The position numbers and the translations under genes were made by a program. Shown in pieces: positions 1-10,928 of a stretch of 64,000 bases of DNA; position 1 is the stretch's first letter; each line of letters begins with the position of its first letter. The notes under the pieces are model-generated. The model was given only the letters and a program-made list of their open reading frames with translations. It did no database searches and had not been told where the DNA came from. The DNA comes from Ampullaceana balthica (taxonomy: Eukaryota; Mollusca; Gastropoda; Lymnaeidae), in the NCBI GenBank assembly GCA_944989445.1, contig CALYLW010000207.1, positions 62,001 to 126,000 on the forward strand, written 5' to 3'.

Positions 1-102
1 ATTCCACTGAAACATTCATAATGCAATTGAAAACAAGTATTAAATATTTCATAAAGGACAACAATAAGAAATGGCTTTGTTTTAAAATGAAGCTTTAAAA
101 TG

Positions 103-399
103 TCAATTTTTTTTGGGTGCTTTTAACTGTTGCTGTGGGGTGCCTGTCAAGAATGCACCAAACCCGTTCTGACGCACCATTTCCTCGTAAGTGGCCAGTT
201 GCGCAGGTGTTGTGCCATATGCACTGGCCAGCATCTGGAGTTGTGGATTCATAGTGGAGACTTGACTCTGGGCACCAGAGGGCATGTACAGGTTCATGAA
301 AGCTGGGTGAAGGTGGGAACCCATAGACATGGCTGCAGCCACAGCTGAAGAGTCTGCCATGTGAGGGGACTGTGGTGGGTGGTCAGAGGACTTGACAGG
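103..399 (-). CDS. ARID5: ARID5 last coding exon (C-terminus)
   Basis: Encodes 98 residues from PVKSSDHPPQ to QLKAPKKN and the stop codon TGA at 105-103. The acceptor follows a pyrimidine-rich stretch ending CTCCAG at 400-405. The phase-0 start agrees with the phase-0 donor at 1542. The content is rich in Met, Ala and Gln (MSMGSHLHPAF, LYMPSGAQ), with no catalytic motif. The lysine-rich end (APKKN) is basic. The internal ATG at 360 is not the translation start, because the frame continues upstream to the acceptor. Confidence 0.9.
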   Translation of the reverse strand, partial: PVKSSDHPPQSPHMADSSAVAAAMSMGSHLHPAFMNLYMPSGAQSQVSTMNPQLQMLASAYGTTPAQLATYEEMVRQNGFGAFLTGTPQQQLKAPKKN

Positions 400-758
400 C
401 TGGAGTTACGGAGTGAATACAAATAGTAAGTTAAAAAGACAAAACGGTTAAAACTAGTGAAATGAATGTTATGAGACTTTGATATTCAAGTCAGCTATCA
501 CATTTCTCTAACGTCTTTAGTTAGGGTAGACATCACATGAAGTTGATACAAGCAAATTTATTTCAACAAAAAGAGTAGCAGGATTACTGAACCAAAGTTG
601 AAAGAAGAAAATTAGAGTTTTTGTCAAAGGAATGGCTAAGATGCTTTCACACAATCTCAACCCTAACAAATAAATGGTTATAAATATTACTAAATTAATA
701 ATAAGAAATAATAAATTTAATTATTTTTTTTTAAATCCCTTATATTAACTTCGCGGCC

Positions 759-800
<42 letters not shown>

Positions 801-3800
801 TGGGCTCGGCGGGCGGAAAAACAGAAGTCAAAATTGACCCACTTCCCATGATCCGATCGAACTGAAATTTGGCACACGGACCCGTCTAACCTAACAATGC
901 ATCGTATCAAAATTTCAGATGGATCGAACGTACCGTAATTAAATTAATGCATTTTTAGTTTATCCTTATATGAGGTATGTAATTTAAATTCACGGTTTGT
1001 TTTTGTTTTTTTCTCCCACTTCCACGTGAGTTTGAGTTGACGCCGACCGTCGTGTTGACGCCGACCGTCGTGCCGACACCCCCTCACATCCCACCCCCAT
1101 TTATTAAAGACAAGGGACATCACTCGGTGTCAGTCTGTAAATGTTTGAAAATAATCAATACTGTTAGTTATGTCTCATATATAAGGGATTTATAGTCAAA
1201 AACTTTGTTTTTACGGGTTTGTTTTATTTAAATCTGTATCTGTGCACATGGAAAATCTAACTTTAAAAAATTTTCATGTAAGTTAAAGGCTTTAGCCCCA
1301 TAGTTTGAAGTGTATTTACATTTAAAGACTCTGTAATTAAAATTCTATATAAAAACAATTTTGAAATGCAAAATGGACATGCCTCCTCACAGCATTTCGA
1401 TATGTGGTTATTTATGATGTATCATTTATCTTGAATTTTCTTAACCATATCTGGATCTGAATCTTGTTATGTATATCTTTAGAACTCCATTAGGCATCCA
1501 ATTTGAATTAAGTTTTCAGAATATATACAAAACAGCACTCACCCTTGGTAGAGCAGTGAATTGGGTCCCAAATAAAGCTGAGGTGAGTCGTCCATCTTTG
1601 CTGGATGATGATGATGATACTGGACTCGGGGATGGCAAAGACTTGCTAGATGAGGGCTGCTGACTTGGCAATAATCCATTAGAATTGGAAGTAGACCTCA
1701 TTTGGTCCATCACTTTACTGTTAGTATGACCCTGGGGTATAAAAGACTGATGAATCTCTGAAGGTGGTATGTGGGGGTATTGAGAAAATGTCTGCTGAGT
1801 TTTTCTGTGGGAGGTCTTTAATTTGACATTCTCCTGTTTACCACTGTTCACTGTCTGTAGGGTTGGCTGCTTACGGAGGGGAGATGTAGTTTGACCCAGG
1901 GTTGCAGACTGAGGGGTTTGTCGAAATATTTGTTTGGGATCATCAAATCGTTGTCTAATGCTGGCTGGATAAACCACTGGGGCACTGACACGAGGAAGAG
2001 CAGTGGAGTTTTTTATCCTATCTAAAACTATATCAGGGCTTGGAAAAACTGGTGTCACTGGCACTGTCGGATGATCAAATGGATAAGGTCGCTTACGGGG
2101 CTGATTATGGGCTGCAGGCGGCGGGCTGGTGATGGGGGGCTGAAGTGGAGAGAATGGATTTGTAGAGGTTGGATGAAGGTATATAGTTGTTGGTGCCGGT
2201 GGGAGGTGAGACTGATATCTGTGTCCCGGTGGCGTGGGATGAAGGATCGGTGCAAGTTTTTGACTAGAAATTGCCAAAAGATCATCAGCCATGAAGTAAT
2301 GAGGCAAACGTGAGTGCTTCATGGGAGCCGCCCCCGACTGAATGTGGTCGTTCAGCAGGTACGGTGAAGGTTTATAGGGTGTGTTAGAATGTGCAGCCTT
2401 CACAGCACTGCTGCCTGGAGGGGACAGCTGAGAAGAATGTGACGACCTCCCACTGGGAGCTTTATGGCGACTTTCGGAAATGGAAGCCAGGCTCTGCCCA
2501 ATGTTTTGATTTGATTTTGTCGATGGTGCCATAGCTGCAATAGATGGATCACTGGTCCCAGATGGAGGGAAAAATCCACTCTCAGTTTTCATCTGTGGAG
2601 ATGAAGCAGAGGCAGACGATGTCGAGGGGGCCATTATAGTCCAGGGTGACTGCAGTATGTGATGGGGTATAACGGGCATCAGGTACCCCCCCCTATAAAT
2701 TAAGTTGGCATTGATTAAACAGGCATTGTCCACTGGTGTCCCAGGTGATGATTTCAGAGCCTGCTGTTGCTGAAGCTGTTGTTGCTGCTGTTGTTGCTGC
2801 TGTTGTTGTTGCTGAAGCTGTTGTTGTTGTTGAAGCTGTTGTTGTTGCTGAAGCTGTTGTTGCTGCTGAATCTGTTGTTGCTGCTGAAGCTGTTGTTGTT
2901 GCTGAAGCTGTTGTTGTTGGTGAAGCTGTTGTTGTTGCTGAAGCTGTTGTTGCTGAAGCTGTTGTTGCTGAAGCTGCTCTGTATTAGAGAAAGGGAGATT
3001 CTGAATACTGTCCACATTTTTAATTTCCATTATTGGGAAGGAACTGTTGCCCCCAATACAATGACGGATGACTGGGATCTCAAGAACTTCAGTTTCTCCG
3101 TGGAAATCTGGCTTGGAATGTTCAGTCATGCCAGGTTCAAGCTTTTCTTTGCGCACAATGGATTCGTTGGTCACAATCTGTGAAATTTCATTGGCAATGT
3201 CCCGCTTTGTTTCTTCCTATTTAAAGTAAAAAACAGAAGTGTAAAAAATATATGGTCTTTTCATGTTGCTTAAGTTTATTTTAATTCAGCCAACAATTCA
3301 ATACAATATAAAAAATATGTATAAATTAGCCAAGAGATCAAGCCCCTGTGGTTTACCATTGAGTTAGATAAACAGCTGCATGAATGCTATCCCTCATTAA
3401 AAAATTCAACAATTTCTACAGTATTAGAAGAGTAACTTTTATGTTAAATGGTTGAGATCTTTTTATGGCAAATTAATTCAGATGTCTCAATTTCTTTTAT
3501 TCTTAAAATAAAGTTTAATAATTTTTTTTTATAAAGGTTTGACAGCTGCCTATCTAATGAGTAAGAGCTTCAGCAATGAAAAAAAAAGGTTAAACAAATC
3601 TAAAAAGCTCTTAAAGAGCTAAGATTGATCAAAGAGTTGAGCAGATGTGGAAAAAAAACATGTTTGTGAAAAGAAATATGCACATATGTAAAGAATTAAA
3701 AAGAAAGAATAAAAACGTTGAAATAAGTCTGAAAAAAAGATTATCATTAATCACAACAAGAACATCATCAGAAGGGTAATGCCCAAACTCTTTTATCTTT

Positions 3801-6800
3801 TATGGTAAAGGTAAGTCATTTATTAAAAGAATAGGGTCCACTTAGTTTTTGATATGTTCCTGATCTGTGATACTACAAGACAAGGGTGGTGCAAAGTTAA
3901 TGATTTTATGAGAGCAAATGAATCAAGCACTGGAGATGCAGGCATAGCCAAGCGGGTGATAGGAGATGATTGTCACCCACTAACCTTGGAGCTAGTTCTA
4001 ACAATTTCTACTTCAAGTAACTCCTCCTCCTTCTCTGGTTTAGTCTCTTCCTTTACCTCAACTAATTCAACATTCTGAAAGAAGACATTTTGATGAGACA
4101 GAATTCTGAAAATATCTACAAATATCTTATAAGGCTTTTGGAGTGGAATTTCTTTTTCAATTTAAAGTTGCATTGTGAATGCATTGTTTCATTTTTATTT
4201 TTTGCTTTGACTGTGTCAAAGTAACATGCTTGAAAATCAAAGCTTTATTTAAGGCCTGGATTTGGTCTTGCTTGCATTTCAACTATGAAAGCTATAAATT
4301 ATATAAATGGGTCAAGAAGTGTTGCTCTAAAATTATTAACAGTAGCCTCACTGGACAATGTCACATTTAAAGATCATGGATAAAAAAAAATACATACCTC
4401 TGTCAGATTGGTAGGCTCTTTTTTATCCTCAGTGTCAGGCTTCTGCACTGTTTCAATTATAAACCTAGGCAGTTTTTTCTTGGTTTTGCCAAGCTTAATT
4501 TTGTACAGATGTCTTTCATAAGGCAACAACAATCTGAAAGTGAGAAATAGAAGAAAAAAATTAGGATTTGGTTTTCATCAACATTTCACTAAAAAATATT
4601 ATCTAAATTTTTGGGTTAAGATCTGATCTTTTCAGTAGAGTCATGATTACTCAACATATTTTGTTTACCTTTCATAGTGTTTTCTTGTGCAGGTAGCAGC
4701 ACTTGTGTTACTGGAATTGCCACCCAGTTTGTCATACAAAAGTTTCCACATTCGTTTGTGTGTAATCTGTAAATTAAAAGATGATTCAAGAAGCTTAGCA
4801 ACATGTGTGACATTAAGGCAGCATTTTTCTGTAAATGGGGTAGGGTGAAGGGTTTCCACAAGATTAAAGTACTGTACATTGTCAATTTTTTTATTGAGCA
4901 ATAGATGTTGATTTTAAAAAATGATATTAAGGCATAATACTCAAGAGCAGTATTTGAATCTATTCTAATACATATATGTTACCAAAGATATTTATTAAAG
5001 ATAATTATTTTTCAAAACTCAAAATGCAAAATGTAGAATTGAAAGCTAAAGAATGGTATAAAACAGCTGCTTCAATAATATTAAGTTAATTTAAAATGCA
5101 TAGTCTTTTTAAAGCTTTTATAGTTTTCCCAAATTTCTTCCAAATTATAATTTTTATCATTTTGACTTGAAAACCCCATGTTTTTAAACACAATTATTTG
5201 TCTTTTACAATATTAATTTTTTTTTAGAGAGAATATATGTGCATCAACAAGTTTTGTTTTTTTAAAATCCAGGACAAACTTATGTTTACTTACAGTGTCA
5301 TACCCTCCTAATTTTTCTGCTTGCTTGTAGAAGTAGTACAAATCTACTGCAATATAAAACAAAATTTGGAAAAAAAAGATGTACTTATACTATTTGGTCT
5401 ACCTCTGAATAGGCCAAATTTCCATAACATTGATCTTTGAATCATTTCTAACAAACAAAGCTACACACAAAAATTTAAATGTCTGTTTGTGTGAGAAAAG
5501 TTTGGATATCAATTAAAAACACCTTATTTTCTTTAAGATCATATTTGTCTATGTTTTAGTGATGATAATCTTTTTTTTTAAAAACACAGGAAAATTAGTT
5601 TGGAGTTACATACTTTGTTTAAAGCCAAGAGAAGGAATTCGACCAATGGGCATTTTCGCATCATGCATGAACTTGTGCAGTCCAATCAAAAATGCCTGTT
5701 CTTCTGTGCTGACTTTTTCTTCATTTATTTCTGACAACTCAGTAGATCTTCTGGGCTGTGAAGAGATATACACTGTCTGTGTATAACACTGTAATTATTT
5801 ATTTTTACTCCAAGAAACAGTTCTTAAACTTTAAATTCAACATGCAATGAAAGCGTACAAAGAACCACACCATTACCTACCCTTGAAGATGATGATATGG
5901 AAGGTGTGACATTAGCAAATAATTCTTCCATACTGTCAGAGTCCTGCTGAGAGTCTTTCCTTGATAATTGTTTGCTCTTTTTACTTTTAGGGCGAGTTTT
6001 TAAGTCTGGCACTGCGATTTTTTTTCAAAAAAAGAACATTGTTGATGAATTGTGTGACCTTAATTTCAGTAAGAGTTTTTTTTAATAAACATGTCTCTTT
6101 ATGAAGAGCAAATGTGCAGTAATGGGTGAAGGGCACATCAGCTTTCAGTAACATAAATGCTAATTTAGTGTCATAACTAGATAAATAATATGGGACATAA
6201 CTTTTTTTATTTTGAAGATTCGAGTTGTTTTTTTATTTATCCATAACATTTTTCAAATTCAGCACACTTAAGTCCAAAACTCATACAAACAATATGAAAT
6301 TTGGGAAGGTAACTCAAAATGGGTTAAGCCAAGATAAAAATATTTTTGAATCATTCTTATCTCCCTTTCATATAGAAAAAACATCCTTTCAACATTTATT
6401 TTTATGCAAATCTGTCCTTTTATGTATCTGAATATTTCAAATCTGTGAAATGGCTTCATTATTATTATCTTACACATATGATCCATTCTCAAGTCCCATG
6501 TGTCCAACTCTGATTGTTCAAATGTCTCTCTACAAAACATGACTCTGCAGCCTGGAGCACGCCCACTGAAGCCTCCAATGGCCACAACAACGGCCAGATG
6601 CAACCACTGATTTTCACATCCTTCCAGGCGTTTCCTCATAGCCCGGTAGCGGCAGTACTTTGGGTAGCTCAATATAGCCAGATTGGCTGCCCCACTAACA
6701 GACTTTTCAGCTGTGGAAAAAAAAGAAATCAATTTACGTTGATATTGCACTGAAGTACGTTATTAATTTCTTGGTTATGAAAAAAGATAGTAATGTTTAT

Positions 6801-7405
6801 AACTATCTATCACTACATTGTTGACTAATCATCCACTAATGATTCTATTAAAATGCATTGCTCTAATAACAATTTGCACATTTAGAAATAAATTAATTAA
6901 ATCATTTGTATAACTTTTCTCTTAAAGCAATTAAAGTAAATTTAATTATCTTGGTAATTAAAAAAATATGTGCTTTTGACTTACCAAATTCATAATCTGT
7001 ATTTTCCAACTTGACAATAGAAACGCTGCAGTTTCTCTTCTTGCCATTCTCATCCATGACCACAACACCATTTTTGACGTCACAACAGCTCCCTTTTACA
7101 GCACACCCGACACTTCTGTCTCTCTGCACTTTATCACAACCTTCTTTCACTGTGTTGCGGCCAGGACTTGGGGAGACATTGTCCTTTTTGCTGTCCCCGC
7201 AGGGACTGCAGGGCAGGACTTCCCGCTTGATTCCACCATTGCTTCTGGCCGCCTTGTCACCCCCATCTTTGTCCACTCCCTTTGTCGGAGCATCTCCCGT
7301 ACAGCTTACGGTACAGCCATAAGACCACCTGACATCATTCTGGATGAGAGGGACGAGGTCATCAAGCTTCAGAACTAGCCGTTCTCCCAGGGCAATAACT
7401 TCATC
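103..7405 (-). CDS. ARID5: ARID5-family transcription factor, 3' ten coding exons (5' end not found)
   Basis: Ten exons, read right to left (6985-7405, 6474-6710, 5881-6011, 5614-5755, 5294-5346, 4669-4766, 4398-4533, 3985-4074, 1543-3216, 103-399), join in frame with GT-AG introns to 1,092 codons plus TGA. The joined protein has a complete ARID (about residues 281-370 of the visible part) with the ARID5 signatures KLGGYDT, YDKLGG, TSAATCTRKHYER and LLPYER, and the family's upstream segment (SYPKYCRYRAM, MFCRETF). ARID5 proteins are nuclear and bind AT-rich DNA; vertebrate ARID5B works with the histone demethylase PHF2. The long C-terminal half is low-complexity (poly-Q, Pro/Ser-rich) and not recognisably conserved. 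The first coding exons of the vertebrate proteins have no match that I could find to the right of 7405, so this CDS is 5'-incomplete. The introns, apart from the last, hold only AT-rich sequence without visible insertions. The introns at 4534-4668 and 5756-5880 are very short. No AATAAA signal is visible in the 102 bp downstream of the stop. Confidence 0.96.
733..1234 (+). repeat. RepA copy in the last ARID5 intron
   Basis: About 500 bp, antisense to the gene. It starts AAATCCCTTATATTAACTTC with a CT microsatellite, has the internal module ATCGTATCAAAATTTCAGAT, and ends ATATAAGGGATTT followed by a conserved tail (AACTTTGTTTTTACGGGTTT). The same arrangement recurs at 45.9, 49-50 and 52.7-54.2 kb. 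The ends carry a 13-bp inverted repeat (AAATCCCTTATAT). No coding capacity. Confidence 0.9.
1543..3216 (-). CDS. ARID5: ARID5 large exon: poly-Q and Pro/Ser-rich region
   Basis: A 1,674-nt exon of 558 codons, phase 0 at both ends. The acceptor is AAATAG and the donor is AGG|GTGAGT. It begins EETKRDIANEISQ, and a 72-residue Gln tract follows at about residues 517-588 of the visible protein. After that come Ser/Pro-rich stretches, a basic patch (RKRPYPFDHP) and ALPRVSAPVVYP. The region is predicted to be disordered and would serve for transactivation or protein contacts, as in other ARID5 tails; that role is inferred from family layout. The GTG at 3174 sits inside the exon and is not a start. 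Confidence 0.93.
2761..2976 (-). repeat. Poly-glutamine codon tract in ARID5
   Basis: 72 codons read as runs of 4-5 Gln split by single Leu residues (once His, once Ile), with one run of 13 Gln. CAA and CAG are mixed, so the DNA is an imperfect CTG/TTG repeat on the plus strand. The regular Leu spacing (about every 6 residues) shows growth by hexa-codon units rather than by single CAG slippage. The plus strand is open across it as a Leu-rich frame, which is a mirror artefact. Confidence 0.95.
3985..4074 (-). CDS. ARID5: ARID5 acidic exon
   Basis: Ninety nt, exactly 30 codons, phase 0 at both ends, flanked by TTTCAG and AAG|GTTAGT. It encodes a Glu-rich stretch (VEVKEETKPEKEEELLEVE) between the ARID and the poly-Q exon. 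Because it is symmetric, skipping it would keep the frame, so alternative use is possible. Confidence 0.88.
4398..4533 (-). CDS. ARID5: ARID5 exon ending the ARID
   Basis: 136 nt. The first base completes the split Arg codon of KHYER, then LLLPYERHLYKIKLGK follows, the C-terminal helix of the ARID, then a basic linker (KTKKKLPRF). The donor is GAG|GTATGT. The match to vertebrate ARID5 (YERLILPYERFIKG in the family) is direct. Confidence 0.95.
4669..4766 (-). CDS. ARID5: ARID5 core ARID exon
   Basis: 98 nt, beginning ITHKRMWKLLYDKLGG and ending at CTRKHYE plus two bases of Arg. This holds the conserved Trp and the YDKLGG turn, and the TSAATCTRKHYER helix that distinguishes ARID5 from other ARID families. 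The acceptor is TTACAG and the donor is AG|GTAAAC. Confidence 0.97.
5294..5346 (-). CDS. ARID5: ARID5 micro-exon in the ARID
   Basis: A 53-nt exon encoding IDLYYFYKQAEKLGGYDT (the first codon is split with the exon at 5614). It gives the ARID helix that carries LGGY. Splice sites are ATTGCAG and ACT|GTAAGT. It is too short to stand out as an ORF, and was found by phase and family similarity. Confidence 0.96.
5614..5755 (-). CDS. ARID5: ARID5 exon starting the ARID
   Basis: 142 nt, from PRRSTELSEINEEK to EEQAFLIGLHKFM and IGRIPSLGFKQ, the first two helices of the ARID. It ends on one base of an Ile codon. The acceptor is TTCACAG and the donor is AAA|GTATGT. Confidence 0.96.
5881..6011 (-). 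CDS. ARID5: ARID5 basic linker exon
   Basis: 131 nt. After a split Leu codon it reads PDLKTRPKSKKSKQLSRKD, then a Ser/Asp-rich stretch ending SISSSSR. The Lys/Arg cluster corresponds to the GRPRKKK-type segment of ARID5B and could be a nuclear localisation signal (inference). The donor is AGG|GTAGGT. Confidence 0.92.
6474..6710 (-). CDS. ARID5: ARID5 N-terminal conserved exon
   Basis: 237 nt. It carries ILSYPKYCRYRAMRKRLEG, AVVVAIGGFSG and MFCRETFEQ, matching the block in vertebrate ARID5B that precedes the ARID (YPQYCRYRSM, LYCRDTF). The phase 2-in, 1-out splice sites agree with both neighbours. Confidence 0.95.
6985..7405 (-). CDS. ARID5: ARID5 most upstream exon in view
   Basis: 421 nt starting DEVIALGERLVLKLDDLV, which aligns with DEVIAVSEKVIVKLEDLV of ARID5B, so at least one more coding exon lies upstream. 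The middle (residues about 45-120) is a Cys/Lys/Asp-rich insert, for example CSPCGDSKK, CAVKGSCC, without a clear zinc-binding pattern. The acceptor is GAATAG and the donor is TTTG|GTAAGT. Confidence 0.93.
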
Positions 7406-10400
7406 CTATTCAGCACAAACAAGATTTTTCAAAAATATTAATGGCATTGTCAGTGTTTTCAAAAATGCTGTTTTACACTTACATTACACATATTGCAATC
7501 AAATTTGTTTGAAGACAATTTCTAAAATGATATTCCTAGCATTGCTTGTTTATTTACTTAGATCCATAAATTTAATAAATATGTAAGTATAAAATTTACC
7601 ATACTATAAATGTCAATATTTTATTTATATTCCCAGATTTTATTTTTTTTTCCTTTTAAGGTTATTACCAATATCTGAAATAATGTTTACTGGATTAACT
7701 ATTATTTTACTACCAGAAAAAAATGTTTAAATATTTATCAAACTATATTGTAATTTTCTTGTTAAGCTTTCTTTCAATATAACTTAAATTTAAACAAGTA
7801 TTTTCACAAATGCCAAATTTTTTTTAATCTGAATTTAGACTGATCTAATGTGAATCAATACCTAATGGCATGCCATATTCTCCTATTCTCTGCAGTTTTT
7901 TATTTTATTTTTAAAGTTTTTTTTAAATGCCAATTCAAAGATATTCTTTGGTTGTGACAAGAGATTATAAATAAACATTTTGAAAACTGAGCTTTAAAAA
8001 ATGTTTTGACCTTTAATTTTAAAACCATTACTGAACAATCCCTACATTAAAAATAAATTATAAAACAACAAAATTCAACTAGTAAACATGTTTTCTCATC
8101 CCCTCACCAAATCATTACGTTGTGCAAACAGTGGCAAACAAACAGTGGCATTTTTAACAAATTTCAGGAGTTTGCCTTATGATTTTAATTTTAATTTTTA
8201 ATATTAGATTAAAATCTATAAAAAATGTAATTAGTAAAGGCTAAATGATATCCCTGCAAAATTCTATGTCGTGATATTTTGTGATATTGACATTACATTT
8301 TTTTGAACTGTCTTCTAAATGTGTCCCCACTAAGTTAGTCCAAGTCATTTGCAAATAGTTTGGAAGTACTTCCCGAAATTGAACATTTATTTATTGCCCT
8401 TAAGGGGATATTTTTTTATTCATATGTTTGGTGGTTGGGTGCTCATGGGATTTATTTTATGACGGAGCAAGTGAAATAAAGGAGTCTTGGGTTTTTCCAG
8501 CACATTTTAGGGGATGCAGAGAAACTCGTTAGTGAAAATAATTCTCAAATTTCTCTAAGTAAAGAACAAAACACACTATAATGCCACACAAGTCTATAAA
8601 AGCAGACTTGCACATGACGTAACCATTAAGTTGCTGAGGCCGAACATTATTGGTTAGATAAATGAGCAAAAATTCAATAAACATAAACAAATCGACTGTG
8701 TGTTGACACTCACGACGCGAGAACCCATCTAATGTAATCAATATCTCTCCACCTGCCAGATAACGTTTGAATGCTATCAGTTCTCCCCCTTGCACTCTTT
8801 CAAATGGAAATTGATAAATTTAAATTTTCTCTTAGCCACTTCTAAAAATGTGTTCTCGAATAACTACCTCTTTGTCAACTAATCAGGGTGAGCTAGAGAA
8901 AATGTGGGGTGGTGCGGTCCATGACAAACTCAAGACTTTTTACTATTTCAATAGTCCTCAATAACGGCAGATATATGCAGATCAATATAGAAAAATTAAT
9001 TCACCGATCAAACCTATTTAATGAAGAATCTAATATTCGCAGCAGCTTTCAACATCACTTAAGCAGCACTGTGTTAATCTTAGTTACACCTCCCACCCAC
9101 CCCCACCCCAAATAATCATGTAAGTATAAATAGTGTTTCAGATCAGTTCGGATCACGAGTTTGTTTTGTTTGTTTGTTTTATCCATTTTATTTTATCTTT
9201 TCAAATGTAATTTTGGATTATTATTGTTTTGAATGTGGGTATAATATGTATGTACATATTATAGTATAACAAGAAAGGGTCGGTCATACGAATTTTTAAA
9301 ATATATTAATTTTTAAAAAGTTTTTATTATATTTTTTTATATTTGAAACTGATAAAATCTATTTCAATGTGTACCAAATTTCTTCATGGTACAAAACTGT
9401 GAGAGTAGAAAAATAAAAATATTAATTTCTGTATCAATACATTGGTAAGAATTACTTTCAACAATTAACGCTCTACTGCAGTGTTGGTTGGCCACGGTTT
9501 ACCTCCCATTTCTTCACACACACACACACACACAAAAGAGCACAACGTCATCACAAGTTGACTCTTCGCCATAAACAGACGGTTTGAAAGGTCGTCGGGG
9601 ACTATGGGGGCTTTTAAACAGAATCATTCTAATAATAGATATGCGATGTAGACGTCATTAAACATTTCCGCTTACTCTTACACCAGTAGACTCAGTAGAA
9701 CATCTCTGTATCGTGGAGTTAATGGTTGCATAACTCATGCTAAATAAATTCTCCCCGTAAGTCTCCCCCGGAGAAATCATTTTTAAAACCAACCCCTGGG
9801 GGGGGGCTGTATAGGGGAAGATTTATTTTGCGACACCGGCAAGCCACCGCCACCGCCGATTAAACGCTAGCTGCTGTTCTATCTCCACTAAGCTGGATAC
9901 GTTTGTCATCGAGGGTATTTACAAAGTAAAACGAAACAAGAAATAATATTTGTTTTCCTAAGGCGTGCAAGTGTATCGATTGAAGTGCTTCACTTAAACA
10001 AGTTCTTTGTTGTATTCATGGCTGCTGATGGCGGATTAGAGAACGATGCTCTATCGCTACTAGCATTTATACAACATTCAATATAAATGTTGAACTACAA
10101 CACGGGGGAGTAGGGGAGACGGTGGCTGGGAGGGTCAGATGGTGGCTGGGAGGGTAAGATGGTGGTTGGGATGGTAAGATGGTGATTAGGATGATAAGAA
10201 AAAAGATGGTGATTGGGATGGTAAGATGGTGGTCGATGTGGTAAGATGGTGGTTGGGATGGTAAGATGGTGTTTAGGAGGGTAAGATGGTTAATTACCAC
10301 TGAAATACCGTGTGGGGGAGAGAGAGAGAAAAATTACGTCTATTCTGAATTTCGCAACTATCAGTTTGTTATTCTCAGTCAGTCATTCTTTCACACACAC

Positions 10401-10507
10401 ACACGCCCATATAATACCACACTGGCACAGGTTCAGTTTTAGTGTAGTTAGTGGTAACGAAGATAATAATCCAATTCTTTGTAGATGCACACAGTATGAA
10501 TGAGTAA
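7406..10507. other. AT-rich non-coding stretch
   Basis: No exon recognised on either strand. It holds many A/T homopolymers, a CA microsatellite near 9518-9535 and, at the right, the 20-bp minisatellite listed separately. It is probably the intron upstream of the ARID5 exon at 6985. Confidence 0.6.
10114..10291 (+). repeat. 20-bp minisatellite
   Basis: About nine imperfect copies of a unit like GGTAAGATGGTGGTTGGGAT. Copies differ by a few bases and one has an A-rich insert (10196-10206). The 77-codon minus-strand frame over it is a product of the repeat. Confidence 0.85.
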
Positions 10508-10925
10508 GGGGTCGTCCATAAATGACGTCACGCACCTAGGGGGTCCCCACATTCGTGACGAGGGGGGGGGAGTTTAGGAATTGTGACGTCACTTCAAAAC
10601 ACACTACTCTAAATCAAAGTTCCACTTAAATATTCGATTGCTTACTATTTATTTAATGACGTTTTACATGGATTCATGCGTTTTGCGATATTATAGTTCA
10701 GCCTTACACTAAATACATACTAAAATAAACATTCATAAAGTGTTTTGAAACATGCTCAATTTCAAATAGACAATACCGCTTTTAGGGGGTGGGCGGGGTG
10801 GGGGGTAACCGCTTTGTGACGTCATATTGGAGGCGGGGTCTAAGTTTTTGTGATGAAGTGTGACGAAGGGGGGGAGGGGGGTAAATAGCGGCCAAAATTG
10901 CGTGACGTCATTAATGGACGGGCCC
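10508..10925. mobile_element. PIF/Harbinger-like non-autonomous TIR element
   Basis: 418 bp, with inverted ends GGGGTCGTCCATAAATGACG on the left and the reverse complement GGGCCCGTCCATTAATGACG on the right, continuing through TCACGC. It is flanked by TAA at 10505-10507 and 10926-10928, a 3-bp duplication that fits PIF/Harbinger. There are internal TGACGTCA repeats and G runs; no transposase. The superfamily is inferred from the TSD and the GGG start. Confidence 0.75.
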
Positions 10926-10928
10926 TAA

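Noticed and set aside
2736..3183. Leu/Val-rich plus-strand frames of 83 and 138 codons
   Set aside because: They are the complement of the ARID5 glutamine tract; no independent support.
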